A stretch of 64,000 bases of DNA from Hibiscus mutabilis (GCA_019671005.1 CM033718.1:3038001-3102000), one strand, 5' to 3'. Counted from the stretch's first letter, positions 1 to 12,477 are shown. The notes: generated from the sequence alone by a model not told the origin. Numbers and translations: made by a program.

Positions 1-1336
1 CCTTAGTTTTTGTGGCTAAGCTGAGAGTGTGAAAATAATTTAATGCAGAAAAATAATGTCGGTTGGGTTGTTGAAGCATAATAATGGTCAGTCAGATACA
101 GGGACGGTAATTAAAAATAGGCCAATATTAAAAAATTGTGGGGATTCGGTCTGTTGGAGATAAGTAATAATCGAAATTTATAGGTGTAAGGAAGGGGAAA
201 GAGGAAGTTTTGTCACCAAAATTCAAATGAGGATAGAGATGAGAATTGTTTTATTCGAACTATGAGAATAATCGAACTGTAATTGTATAAATAATCATAG
301 AGATCCCTAAAAAATAATCGTAACTGTATAAATAACCGAATCGTAACTGTACAAATAACCGTATAAATATACACGACGAATTCTAATTAAGATTTACGCA
401 ACACTACGGCAAGTTAATCATAAAGATGTTAGTTCCGGCATAATAAGATTTGGGGTATTATTTTAGTCAAAATAGAACCTAAGGGTCCTATAAATGTTCT
501 TAAGTCCAAATACAAGGACAGTAATTAAGAAGAACCAGTGTGGGGTTACGGTCCAAAAAAATTTTAAAAATTGAAAATTTTCAAATTGCAACAATTGTAA
601 AATTTATTTTAATCTTTTAATATAATATACATATATATGATTTTTTTTCTTCATAAATTTAGATATTTTAAAATAATTTTTAATAAATATCGAATTCTGT
701 AACTAATTAAATCTGACATTGTGCGGAGGTTTGAACAATAGGACATAAGTAGAACCAATACGATACCGAAGCCCATCACACCATCCGAAACAATGCGGAT
801 AACAAGCGGCACATCTGAGGAGTTCGATAAGCTAACATGTGTTTGCGTGTCTCATGTTTTAGAATTTTTTTTAAATATTAAATAAATTAAATATTATCCC
901 TAAATTTTTAATTAAAATATTAATAAATACTTGTATTTATTAAATCTAATATTTTAGCCCCTTAGAATGTTTGATTTTGACGTCCCTGCACACACATGTT
1001 AATTTTAGAGATTAAAATGTAAAATTTTAAATTTTAGAAATTAGACTTAAAGACCGATTTTATAAAATAAAATTTACACTTATCAAAATATAATTATTAA
1101 TTCAATGTATGTTTAGGGGGAAAACTGAAGAAAGTATCTCGACATGAGATAAACTTGAACCAACTCCAATGGCGGGCTTTAATGGCCAGAGCAGTGGTCT
1201 ACTTCAGGTGAGGGTCTTAATTGAGATAAGCCCATAATTAGGCCCAATTTAAATGGAGCTTACTTTAGGTTTCAGTGTCTGATATTATGTAACCCAATGT
1301 CTCAATAATGAATGAATTATGCTTACAAATAGGGCC

Positions 1337-1341
<5 letters not shown>

Positions 1342-1398
<57 letters not shown>
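1342..1398. repeat. (AT)n microsatellite
   Basis: An uninterrupted run of alternating T and A of about 57 bases. It is a simple repeat in intergenic DNA and is likely polymorphic in length. Confidence 0.95.
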
Positions 1399-1402
<4 letters not shown>

Positions 1403-1966
1403 AATCAAACATCAGATTTTATTAAAATAATGAGAAAAAATATACAGATAAGCATATTTTAAAATACAAAAATAAACGTAGAAAAGCAAATTTAAATCTT
1501 TTCATAAAATCTTTATCAGTGTTCTTCAAATCTAACACCATAGCTAAATATTGGAATTCTCACTGAAATAGCGTAGATTATTGAATTAATCCAATCAACA
1601 AAAAGAGAGAAAAACGTCTTGATTAACTCCACGAACAACCAACCCATGCAATATTGTGCGACAATATTCAATTATAATATGCATAAAGTTGTAGATGTCT
1701 TCAATATCAGCATGTCATAGAGGTAAACAAAAAACGTGTCATAACGTTAGATGAAAAACATGCCAAAACAACTGACGAAAAATAAAAAAATTAAAACAAA
1801 AAAAACAAAAGTAAGAAATAAAAAATAGATAAAAAAATCATTGTCGGTAGACAATCAAAGACGTTATCATTAACTTAAAAAATTAAAAAAACTACTTAAA
1901 ATTATCAACCAAAATAATAACTGCGGTAGAAAAAATATGAGAGCAAAAAATATATATGAGAATAAA

Positions 1967-2170
1967 AAATATAAAATATTTAAAAATATCATTAGGTTTA
2001 ACCGGTGTAACACCGACAGTGTTAGTATCTGACAACTCTTAGAATGTGTCATGCGACACTTTTAACAAATAGAGAATGCTATGTGACTTTGACAATTGAA
2101 TTAACAAAAAAAGTATAAAATATTAAAAAATACCATTAGGTTTAACCAGTGTAACACCGACGGTGTTGAT
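1967..2170. repeat. Spaced direct duplication
   Basis: A segment of about 55 bases (1967-2023), containing attaggtttaaccggtgtaa and caccgacagtgtt, recurs with few changes at 2113-2170 in the same orientation. About 90 bases lie between the copies. It is a local duplication or the remains of two related repeats. No coding potential is seen. Confidence 0.7.
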
Positions 2171-2783
2171 TGGCGTTAACCGATTAAAATTACTCATTTG
2201 TTGATTAATCTAAATTAGATTTGACTTTTTTCTTTTAGTGTATTATAAATTATTCATATATCTTTAAAAACTAAAGTTATAAATTTAAGTCGGGTCGAAA
2301 TCCGTTAGATCCGAATCAAATGACCATTTCTAAGTAAGTGTAGAATCTTTTATTTGGATGATGAGGTTAATGGGGCAACTGCTGGTTTCTGCAGGGACAG
2401 AAAACTTGTCATACGGGGATTGCGTAATAGAATAAGATGGTACAATAAAAAAAGTGGTTCACGTGTCTATATATATCAGATTCTCACTTTCATCCAACGG
2501 TCTTGATTTCTCCAATGCCAATCCCTTTTCTTTTCATTTTACCCTTTAAAATTTACATATCTATAAATATGTTAATTATTAATCAATAGCACAAAATACG
2601 TGCTTTTTTCTTCAAAAAATATATAATTTTTATAATTTAATTGAAACATTATATTAATTATTAAAAATATGGGAATGTAAATAACTTTATTATACCAATC
2701 TTTGATCGAATTGGTGTTATAAATTAATCAAATATTAATTTAATTAAAGAAATAAAAATAATTTTATAATAAAAATAAAGTTA

Positions 2784-3316
2784 AGGGTGTAAGAAGCCTT
2801 TGAATTTTTTTAAAAAAATTAAGCTCGTAATTTTTTTTGCATCCAATTAAGTCATTGAACAAAAAAATTTAATAAATTAAGCCATTGAACAAAGAAATTA
2901 AATTAATTAAACCTTTTTACCAATTTTGACCATTAAATCTTGACAGTCTTTTTCTTCAAATATTATCGACACATGATACACTACAGTTCTATCATGTTGC
3001 ATTTACAAAAAAAATCAAAATTTATTTTTTATATATTTTTTAGAATTTTTAGAATATTTAAAGAATTTTTTAAATAAAATAAACAATTCTAAAAAAGTTA
3101 AGTGGAAACACTATGGTACGACACACTGCAACAGTTGATAAAAAACTATTTAGATTTCATGGTCAAAATAGGTCAAAGGCTTAATTGATTAAATTTCTTG
3201 GTTCAATGGCTTAATTGATTAAATTTCTTAGTTCAAGAATTTAATTAGGTGAAAAAAATTTAAAAATTTTATTAATTTTTTTCAAAATTTCAAGGGCTTC
3301 ATATACACTTAAACCA
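2784..3316. mobile_element. Fold-back element, about 530 bp
   Basis: The left arm (starting ttaagggtgtaagaagcc) and the right arm (ending gggcttcatatacacttaa) are imperfect reverse complements. Both carry the repeated phrase 'aattaagccattgaac' and a segment matching 'ttttgaccat'. The whole unit can fold into a hairpin with a short loop near 3000-3110. AT-rich flanks resemble each other but are too low in information to call a target duplication. It is a non-coding, MITE-like element. Confidence 0.7.
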
Positions 3317-4985
3317 TAAAAAAATATAACCTAACTATATGAGCAATTTAATATTTATATAGAAAACTATAACACTATTCATGATCTCTAAAAATGTTAA
3401 TCAAACTGATATTCAATCAATTAATTTTAATTTTTTTATATTTAAGATTGAATGTGAGATATTAATACTATATGGTTAGAATTATTCTATTATTTTTTTT
3501 TTGTAAAAAATAAATAGTTAAAGAGTTGAGTATACATTTGTTTAATTTTTTAATATGATTATGATATAATATTTGTCCGTACACATGAACCGCTCAAACT
3601 TATTTATGTCCACCAACAACAAACAATTCAAAGTAAATGGATAATCAAATCGCCATAAAATCCCATTTATTAATTCATATAAATGAAGAATTAAAGTTCC
3701 ATAAATCTCATTTACACTTGTTCAATAAATAAATAAATCTCATTTACAAGAACATCGAAGAGTTTGATTGAATTATTTTTAAAATGATTTTCTAAAATTA
3801 ATAAAGAATCAAAATTTAAAACACATATTTATTAACTGAACTTTATTCCGATTAACCCATTTTATAGATCCTAATATATTAAATTATAATTACTTTTAAT
3901 TTAAAGTTTTCAAATGATTATGATTAATGAGTCATTTTGTATTTTAAAAATATAGTTCCATAAGCAACGGCCGAATTTGGTGGAGACTTAATAGTAGCGG
4001 TCACGAACCTAAAATTTTAAAAATTTAACATTTGACCATTTAAAATTTTTAAAAAGTCTCACAAGACCCTTTAAATATTTTAATTATTTTTTTACGTTTT
4101 TCTAAATGCCATTAATATATATTTATATTAAAAAAACAAAATAAAGAACTCTATCGTCAAAATTTTATGTTATATAATATGCATGTATGCATATATATAA
4201 GATCCATTATTTTTTTTAATTAACCACTCTAAAATCGAATGTCAAATTCTGTCACCGTTTATAAGTCGAGATAAATTAATGAAAGTAGAGGTTGAGTTTG
4301 ATGAAAACAAAGGTAGTCAAGTAAATTTCCAAAATTTTACTAACATGTTCTTACATGTTTAGATTTGGTTACTTTACTCTTGTCTTGGTGGTGACAAGAG
4401 ATGTACAAATAAGACATTATTTCAAATTTGTAGTTTGTCCTTGATTTTGATATGCCAACAACTTAGCACGTGTCCTACCTAGTGAACTTATATTCTATAA
4501 TATTATTAGTACTACTTTTGTGGATACTATTTTTTTTACATTATAATTGGTAAAATTATTTAAATTTGAATAGTTTAAGAAAAATATCTTATTTTTCGCT
4601 TGGATCAATATGTAGGTTACAAAAATTTAAAAATTATTATGCAATAATGTTATATGTTTAAAAAATAATTATTTTTTATCAACAATATTTAGAATAATTA
4701 GTTAAAGTTTTTAATTAAAATAACATTCTTTTATTTATTTTAAATTATGGGTTTGAAATCTATTAAAAGTAAATTTTTTTATAGAATATTTTCAAAATAT
4801 TAGTGTATTATGATAGTATATTCCAGATGGTGAAATAAGGGTGCAATAATATTATTACATTTTTTTACTTAAAATCCATTTTTACAGCGTTTTTAGCCAA
4901 ACCCATATAAACAAAAATCCTACATTTGTGTTCATTCAATTATTAAATATTTTATTTTCAAAAAAATAATTGTTATTTTCTTCAC

Positions 4986-5797
4986 GTTTCTCGCCCTTTC
5001 TTTTTCTTTTTCTTTTTCAATTGCTTTAATTTTTGGAGCTTGCTTCTCTTTCATTTCCCTTGTTCTTTCTGTAGTCTTCTACTGCCACTGAAGCTCTCTT
5101 TCTCCCCCCCTTTGTTATTTCTTTCAGGTTTCTCTCTCTCTTTTAACCTTTGTTTCTGGCGGATAAACCGGGGTCTTTGCAGATCCAGGAAAACAAAAAT
5201 ACCCATCTTCTGGTAATTCCTTCTTATTCTTTCTTTCTCCTTTTTCTTGTTATCTGGAAAGTGTGTGAACTTTGTACTTAAATGAATGTTCATTTTTTTC
5301 TGTGTCACTTCTTCTTTTTCTTGTTAAAGACAATATTTTGTTTTCATTTTTGAATAGCGATGTTGATGTTATTGGTTTTCCTCTCTGATCTATATTTCTT
5401 ACCACCAGACCTCTTGGTTTATTGGGTGAATTTTTCTGCCTGTTTTGATGCTTTGTTTTTTTTTTTGTTTTTTTTTCTGGCATAATTGTCTCCTTTAGCT
5501 GTGTTTTTTTGATCTGGGTATGTTTCATTTTTCACATTTGAACTTTTACAAGGTGTTTTGATTTGGGTTTCTAAAGGTCTTCATTTCCAATCATGTTTCT
5601 GTTCAAAGCTGGCCTCTTTTAATAGGAATCTCAGATTTTATTGATTTTGAAAGCTCATTTTATGTTCAAAAATGTTTTCTTTAACATTGCTATTTAGCAC
5701 TTCAAGTGGTAATGATTTAGGCCCTATTTCCATTAGTTTCTGATTGCCTATTAGCTTATGTTATCTTCTGTTTCAGTTATTTGTTTACTGCTTGCAG
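4986..5797 (+). promoter_or_regulatory. 5' leader and probable leader intron of the F-box gene
   Basis: A pyrimidine-rich stretch (runs of TTTCTT and CTCTCTCT) starts near 4986, as is common in plant 5' leaders. A plausible donor (ctg|gtaatt) lies at 5213 and a plausible acceptor (cttgcag) ends at 5797, about 45 bases before the F-box ATG. A spliced 5' UTR is therefore likely. This is inferred from splice-site appearance only. Reverse-strand reading frames here are artefacts of the pyrimidine bias. Confidence 0.45.
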
Positions 5798-5842
5798 TTT
5801 CATATTTAGTAATGCTTTAGCTGGAAGGGAAACAGGGATTCG

Positions 5843-7197
5843 ATGGAGGCCGAGGAGAGTGGCGATTTCAGATGCTGGGATGAATTGATTCCGGATGCCT
5901 TGGGGCTGATTTTCAAGAATCTTTCACTCCAGCAAACCCTTACTGTTGTCCCGAGGGTTTGCAAATCGTGGCGGAGAGTGGCTACGGGACCGTATTGCTG
6001 GCAGGATGTTGACATTGAGCAATGGAGCCAGCAATGCCGGCCTGATACCCTTGATCGCATGGTTCAAATGCTTATAACTAGAAGCTCGGGTTCACTCCGA
6101 AAGCTTTGTGTTACCGGTCTGGCTAATGACCGGAGCTTTTCATTCATTGTGGATAAGTAAGGACATACCTTTCAATTGCATTTTTTTGTTGATATGCATT
6201 TGGCATGAAATCTATCGCATCTGCGCGGGAAAACACTAGGTTTAACGGAAAAACGCTGGCATTTTTTAGATTAGGCAACTAACACTAGCCTGAAAACTAA
6301 TACATGGTTGGATGAAGCTGCTTATAATTTTCATATTTTGCTATGATTTTGTTGAAGTTCTGCATCTTGAATATTTTACCAATAGGTTAAGGAATAATAG
6401 CGATCCTAATGGTAAAGAATCTGAATAGGATTATATTATTGGTGGACAGTGGTCACATTCTGTTTTGTTTAGCTACTTCATTGTGGTTATTGTAAATTCG
6501 AATATCAGTGCCGTTACTTACTCGTTTTCCCCTTGCTTCCAGTGCCAAATCTCTTCAGACTTTACGGCTGCCGAGAAGTGAAATAAGTGATTCGATAGTG
6601 GAACAGGTTGCTGGACGGCTTTCTTCAGTAACTTTCTTGGATGTTAGTTACTGCAGGAACATTGGAGCTCCGGCCCTCGAAGCAATCGGCAAGCACTGTA
6701 AGTTACTAATGGGGTTGAGAAGAACAATGCACCCATTAGAGGTAATTGACAAGGTGTCTCAAGACGATGAGGCCTTTGCCATTGCTACAACGATGCCAAA
6801 GCTCAAGCAACTTGAGGTTGCATACGTGCTTATCAGCACAGAAGGCGTGCTTAAGGTACTCGAAAACTGCCCCGAGCTTGAATTACTGGATGTCCGAGGA
6901 TGTTGGAATGTGAAGCTAGACGAGAATTTTATCAAGAAATTCTCCCGGCTGAAAGTAGTTGGACCTCTTGTCGTTGATTATTTCGGGATGAAAGGCTGCG
7001 ACGATTGTTCAAATTATTCAGGCTCATCCGGTTACTTGGCCTGGGACTTTGTTGCTGGAAATGTCGGTTCTGATTACGACGACGAGATATCAGACGGGGA
7101 TTGGGAAGACGACCAAAGCATAGAAGACGTGGAAATGAGATTCTATGACGGTTTCGATTTAGACGACATTGCATTCGATTGGCCCCTCTCTCCTTAA
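5843..7197 (+). CDS. FBW2: FBW2-type F-box protein, two exons
   Basis: Exons 5843-6156 and 6543-7197 join in frame through a GT-AG intron and encode 322 residues. Residues about 12-58 form an F-box (DELIPDALGLIF, then VPRVCKSWRR and GPYCWQ). Leucine-rich-repeat-like segments follow, including LSSVTFLDVSYCRNIGAPAL and a second with ELELLDVRGCWNVKL. The tail is strongly acidic (SDYDDEISDGDWEDD). The start is the first ATG after the leader and gives the conserved N-terminus. The match to Arabidopsis FBW2, including length and the acidic tail, is strong from memory. F-box proteins are the substrate receptors of SCF ubiquitin ligases, and Arabidopsis FBW2 is reported to promote ARGONAUTE1 turnover. 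That role is inferred here by family. No truncation is seen. Confidence 0.9.
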
Positions 7198-7339
7198 GGT
7201 TTTTTTCCTAATCATATTCCATAATTTGCATCGACAAACTCTGTCAATGCTTTCCACCATTGTTAGAGCTCCATTATCGAGTGACTCTTAGCTCGACCAC
7301 TTTGCTATGTATAAACAAAGCTTTTCCATGAGTGTCTGT

Positions 7340-7345
7340 AATAAA
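7340..7345 (+). terminator. Candidate poly(A) signal of the F-box gene
   Basis: AATAAA lies about 145 bases after the F-box stop codon in a T-rich context. Plant poly(A) signals are degenerate, so this is only a plausible site. Confidence 0.4.
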
Positions 7346-7639
7346 AACCAGTCATCTGTAGCCAAAAAGGAAGTTTTTTTTAGTGTTCATGTAATGCTCC
7401 TACAATAATTAATACAATTTCGATGTGGGATTGTTTAGATTGTTGTGTTTGCTGAATTCAATGGAATATCAAAGAAAATTACTAGATTTTTGACAGAAAG
7501 AAGGATTTGCCTTCCTTTTTCCCTTTTTTGGCTCTTTACGTTTATAATCAAGAAAAGTAGTTTCATTTGGATAAGCTTCTTTCTTTTTCAATGCTTCGTT
7601 ATTAAGCAAAACTAGGTATTCAACTAATTAGGAAAAATT

Positions 7640-8885
7640 ACAATTTGGTCATTGGTATTACTGATATCATTTTTTTACATTTCATTTTTCTTAATTTTGC
7701 TTTCAAAGTTAGTCAATTGTAGAAATGTTGCCATTTGACCGATGTTGATCGTTAAAGTGATGACGTGGCAGTTAACGATAAAGTCATTTATGCAATTTTG
7801 CTCTAAAAATCATTCAATTGTAGTAATTTTGTCCTCGGTTTATTTAATTTTTTAATAAAATTGGATAAATAATTTAATTTTTCAAGTTAAATTTTTACAA
7901 ACAAAATATATGAAAAATCGATTAACAAATTGGTGTAAATATCTTTTGGGTCCTTAGTAATTTTTAAAATAAGCAAAGTGAGAACTCTCATAAAAATTAA
8001 AATATTCTTCGATTTTTTTTAAAAAAATCCCTAAACTTAATAAAAATAAAGATATTCAAAAAATATTAAAAATAAAAACTAATATAAAAATTAAAATGTA
8101 TTAGGAATTATAAAATGATAAAAATATAAATACAAAATTTAAAAATATTTATAAAGTATTAAAAACTTTAACAATTTCATCAAATGATAAAACATAAATA
8201 TAAAGTTAAAAATATATAAAAAATCTTGGTTATGCTAAGCCAACTAATATTCTTTGAACATATTTTTAATGGAATCATCCTTCTATTAGAGTAGTAATAA
8301 AACTTATCTAATATTAATAAACATCAGTTTAATGTAAAAAAGCGAAAGAAAATTTGGTGGATTATTTCAATTTTTTAAAACTTTATAAATAATTTTTAAT
8401 TTTTATATTTATATCTTATCATTTTATATTTTCCGATACATTTTAATTTTTATATTAATTTTTATTTTCAATAAATTTTTTAAATATCTTATTTATTTTT
8501 ATTAAGTTTATGAGTTTTTTTAAAAAATTGAAGAATATTTTGATTTCTTGTGAGAGTTCTCACTTTGCTTATTTCTAAAATTGCCAGAGAACCAAATGAT
8601 ATTTACACTAATTTGTTAATCGATTTTTTATATATTATGTTTGTAAAAGTTTAACTCGAAAAACTAAATTATTTATCCAATTTTATTCAAAAACTAGATA
8701 AACCGAGGGCAAAATTGCATGAATGACTTCACTGTTAACTGTCACGTCAGCACTTTGACGATCAACGTCGGTCAAATGACAATATTACTGCAATTAACTG
8801 ACTTTGAGGATAAAATTATGAAAATAAAAAGTATAGGCAACATTGCTGATTTCGGATTACTACAGGGATAAATTTGACCCTTTAA
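7640..8885. mobile_element. Long fold-back element, about 1.25 kb
   Basis: About 550 bases on the left (7640-8200) are the imperfect reverse complement of about 510 bases on the right (8370-8885). Clear matches include gaccgatgttgatcgttaaa with its right-arm partner, the pair around 'aagcaaagtgagaactctca', and 'aaaaatcgattaacaaatt'. The loop near 8200-8370 is AT-rich. No reading frame of coding character is present. Outer ends resemble the type 'gggtaaattacaattt..ggtcc'. No clear target duplication was found. It is a non-autonomous inverted-repeat element or an inverted duplication of one. Confidence 0.8.
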
Positions 8886-9432
8886 CTTTTTAAAATAATC
8901 TGTTAAGTGCATAAATAATTGGTGATGTGGCCGCTAAACTATAGCAAATTTAGTGAAATAATGTTGCTGGAAAAAAATAAATAGGGAAATGTAGTAGTTT
9001 AGGATTATTTAGGGTACTTTCAACCATATTTAATTTTTTTTTATCAAAATCAAACTAAACTCATCGTATAGTCTTGGTGACTTTCCCCAATATTTTTTAT
9101 GTTGGGACTAAATTGAAAGAAAATTAAAGTTGAGAGGCTGGAGTGAACAAAACTAGAGAAGTTGGGACTGCCCTGAGAAATTGGACGGCAGCGGCTTGTT
9201 TTGGCTCGTAAACAAAAGAAATTTGCCAATTTCTCAATTTAGTCCCCCAATTTCTCCAAACAAACCAACCTTGGTTTAAATTTAAATATCTTGATATTTA
9301 GTAATAACTTTGGTATTTGATTTGAAAAATGAATACAACTGTAGGCCTCATTAAAAATCTCCCTAAATCTAAATGGAGGAAAATAGTACCTACAATCGTA
9401 TATTACAAAGTATCAACAAAATCAAACAACAT

Positions 9433-10053
9433 CTAAGTCCAATAAAGGCCGAATAGAATCAGGCACAGTCTCATACACCTGAAGCTGATACAGAGATGAC
9501 GAAAAAAGCTTGGACATACCATCAACGACCCCATTACATACACGAGGGATCCAAGAGACTCAGTATACCAATGACGACTGCGAAGGTTCGCAATGGCCCG
9601 AACCATAGGAAGGCCAGCTGTTTTAGTAGCGTGCACTACAAGGTCAACAACATGTTTGCAATCAGACTGAATTTGGAGACGTTCAACACTGACCGACCAC
9701 GCGACCTCCATACCAACCAATAGCTCCATAACTCGGCATGCAACGGTGTCACGATCCCAATTTGCTCATGAAAACCAGTAATACACTCCCCGGACGAGCC
9801 ACGTAGAACACCATCAATAGAACCCATCCTCGAAACTGTAGAAACCGCAGCATCCGTGTTTAAACACATCCAACCTACTGGTGGAGGAGTCCACGATTGA
9901 GGGGAAAGCGAGGAAGTAGGCATGGACCGATTCATACTAGCATTCTCGGCAAAATGAGCAGCCTATGCAAGGCTAATCCGATAAATGTCAGCAATAGGTA
10001 AACAAACATCTGAAAAAAGGAAATCATTCCGGCGTTTCCAATTTGATATTGAT
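9433..10053 (-). pseudogene. LINE RNase H-domain fragment
   Basis: Reading leftwards, the translation gives NWKRRNDFLFSD, then WTPPPVGWMCLNTDAAV, then GVLRGSSGECITGF, then LHAELW, and a shifted continuation with LQIQSDCKHVVDLV. This is the tail of a plant non-LTR reverse transcriptase polyprotein: the linker after RT, then RNase H with the NTDAA aspartate, the AE(L)W glutamate and the SDC aspartate. The frame is broken by an in-frame stop (between SLA and AAHFAEN) and a frameshift between the two halves. No RT domain is attached. It is a 3' fragment of a dead LINE-type element. Confidence 0.75.
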
Positions 10054-10589
10054 ATATATTTTAACTTTCTTTATCTATTTAAAAATGTTCTTTTTTCATT
10101 TCCTTTTTTATATTCTTTAATTTTCTAGACTTTTTATATATTTTTTTATTTGTTATAATTGTTTTGAATTTTTAGAATTGTAATAACTTGAAGAATAACG
10201 TGTGAGAATGTGTAAAGCTTGACAAGTAAATTTATCATTATTCCACTATAAAGAGTGTTGCATCATCTTTTGTTAGATTTTAACGACGAAATGACCAAAA
10301 CTATTTAATTACGATGATAATTTACAAACTATTTTCGGTGACCAACAAAAAAATTTAGTAAAGTTAGTGATCATTCATTTATTTTACCCTAAAAATTATT
10401 TAAGAAATAAGAATCACATCACTGTAGAGTCTCATTTTTCAGGACTTTGTTCTAGGAATGGAGTCGGGATTTGAGATTGGCGGAGTAAATTTAAATATTT
10501 CAAAAGTGAGGGGGTAAATGTGCAAATAATCCATCTTTTAAAAAATCTAGATTATAAAGGTAAAAGAAATTGAGTTTGGGGGCATGAGA

Positions 10590-10790
10590 TCCTCCCGGGA
10601 CCCATGTTCCTCCGTCCATGTTTTGTCTTAACTAATCTGAACTTACCTGCGTCGCATACTGACTTTGATGGATGAGTCTCACAGCGAAAATTTTTTATAT
10701 ACAAAAGGTCTTGAACCCAATACCTATTAAAGCAATATTAAGCTGTTTACCACTTGGATCAAGATTTAGTATGTTTATTTTAAATTTTGT
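10590..10790 (-). mobile_element. SINE-like tRNA-derived repeat
   Basis: Read on the minus strand, the unit starts near gatccaagtggtaaacagct and continues with a degenerate B-box-like stretch (gggttcaagacc), then aaaattttcgctgtgagactc. The same order recurs at 55440-55620, including tcagcgaaaattttccgtat. Box A and box B spacing and tRNA resemblance suggest a SINE. The 3' tail is not clear. Confidence 0.5.
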
Positions 10791-10807
10791 CTTTAAAAAA
10801 ATATAAA

Positions 10808-12174
10808 GGTGTAACTATAAAATAGGTGCCCAAACTGTCATTTTTTTTGCAATAGGTGCCTAAATTATTTTTTGGTTGAAATAAGTGTCCAACGTTTCGT
10901 TTTTGCTTATTTTAAAGTCAATCTATTAAAAAAAATTCATCTCCCAATTATAGCTTAACGCATGACTTTTATTTTTTTATTTTAAAAAACAAACTAAAAA
11001 ATAAAACAAATTAAAAATATCGCAAGATTTTAAAAAATTACAAAACAGTTCCAAATCCCTAAAACCCAAACTCTAAATTTTAAAATTGGTGTCATTGCTG
11101 CTGCCGATAGCCTCGTCGAACCACACCACTGTCGTTGCCGGAGTCTCTCTCCCATTTCCCCAACCACCTATTACCGGTAATCGGCAGGTAGAGCCGTAAA
11201 TGAACTAAACGTTCAGCGAACCGTTCGGCAGGATGTTCGTTTATGTTCGTTTGTTTATTAAACAAACGAACATGAACAAAATTTTCTGTTTCCTTAATTA
11301 AATGAATGAACACGAACAAATGGTTCGTTCGTTCATTTGCGTTTCTGAACATTCGGTAATCCGTTCATTTAAATTTATTCTCATATATTCATTTATATTT
11401 ATTATTTTTCATGACTAATGTATTATACTTTTTAAAAAATTAAATTTATTCACATATGCTCGTTTGTTTATGTTTGTTTAAATTTATTCACATATATTCT
11501 TTTATGTTCGTTCGTTTGTGTTCGTTTACGTTCATTTATCATTTAAACGAACGAATACGAATAAGCTATATTCCTTAACAAACGAACACGAACAAGAAAT
11601 TACGTTCGTTTAGTTGTTCGTGTTCGTTCATTTGTTCGGTTAAAATTAAATGAATGAACATGAATACCCTCGTTCGTGTTCATTTGGTTCGTTTACAGGC
11701 CTACCGGCGGGAGGTGCGTCAATCGGACGACGAATGACGAACGCGAAAGGCTCCAACCGTTCAACGTCTAATTGGCATGACTCCTATCGGTTATCGACGA
11801 TGTGTGGTTGGGAGAAATGGGCGGGGGACTCTGGAGACAACGACGGTGAAGTCCGCGGAGCTATCAACGACGACAATGACACTAATTTTAAAATTTGGGT
11901 GTTTGGATTTGAGATTGTTTTGAAAATTTTGAAAAGTTTATGCTTTTTTTTAAAGTTCAATATTTTCTTTAAAAAATAATAAAATAAAAAACACATGTCA
12001 AATTCTAATAGTGTGTTAAATTTTTTTAACCGCATTACCTTAAAATATGAACGGAATAAAATTTTAGACACCTATTTCGGACAAAAAAAACTTTGAGCAC
12101 TTATTTCAGCCAAAAATAATTTATGCATATATTATAAAAATTGACAGTTTAAGTACTTATTTTATAGTTAAGCC
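10808..12174. mobile_element. Mutator-type fold-back element with perfect 9-bp target duplication
   Basis: The ends are near-perfect inverted repeats (left ggtgtaactataaaatagg; right, reverse-complemented, ggcttaactataaaataag). The arms match for about 370 bases each, out to the GC-rich stretch with gtgtcattg and tcgttg. The nine bases aaatataaa occur directly before (10799-10807) and after (12175-12183) the element, which is the Mutator superfamily signature. The arms carry no conserved coding frame: the apparent frames at 11092-11352 and 11650-11979 are the two arms and the inner palindromic insert. It is related to the element at 22079-22871. Confidence 0.85.
11190..11703. repeat. Inner palindromic insert rich in ttcgttt
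   Basis: This sits in the loop of the surrounding fold-back element. It is bounded by gagccgtaaatgaac on the left and gttcgtttacaggcctac on the right, which are inverted copies. The interior is dense in variants of gttcgtttgtttatg and its complement cgaacacgaacaa. It looks like a second small inverted-repeat element nested in the first. A related AT-rich, ttcgttt-rich stretch lies at 52050-52550. Confidence 0.6.
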
Positions 12175-12477
12175 AAATATAAATGAATAGGTGTTATAAT
12201 CAATGACAATTCAATATTTTTGAAAAAATAATTTTTGAAAAATTAAAGATAATAATTTTAATAACTTCTAAAATACTATTATGTTTCAAACTAAGGGTGT
12301 ATTTGTTTCATGTAGTTTAAATTCCAGAATTCAATTTCCGTAATTTACGGTGTTTGGTTCATGTAGTTTCACATGGTCAAAGGAGTTTGAATTACATTTG
12401 GCTATTTTTTCTTTACATTCTTTTGCAATTTGTTTTACCATATTTTTCCGTAAAACAAACTACATTCTCTTCAACTA

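Larger units (their letters stand above)
1..4980. other. Intergenic, AT-rich, no gene seen
   Basis: No reading frame of coding character is visible. The stretch is very AT-rich and holds an AT microsatellite, a spaced duplicated segment near 2 kb and a fold-back repeat near 3 kb, each listed separately. Near 280-370 a short motif of the type ataatcgtaactgtataaat recurs about three times in imperfect tandem. The last few hundred bases are probably the upstream region of the F-box gene. No further function is supported. Confidence 0.6.

Noticed and set aside
2455..2510. Promoter-like cluster (CACGTGTC followed by tatatata)
   Set aside because: No gene follows within several kb on either strand, so it is recorded only as a chance or orphan motif.
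5051..5528. Lys/Arg-rich minus-strand frames
   Set aside because: They arise from the pyrimidine-rich leader and leader intron of the F-box gene.
11092..11979. Two reading frames of about 90-110 codons in GC-rich stretches
   Set aside because: They lie on the two arms of one fold-back element, run through the palindromic insert and show no family resemblance.
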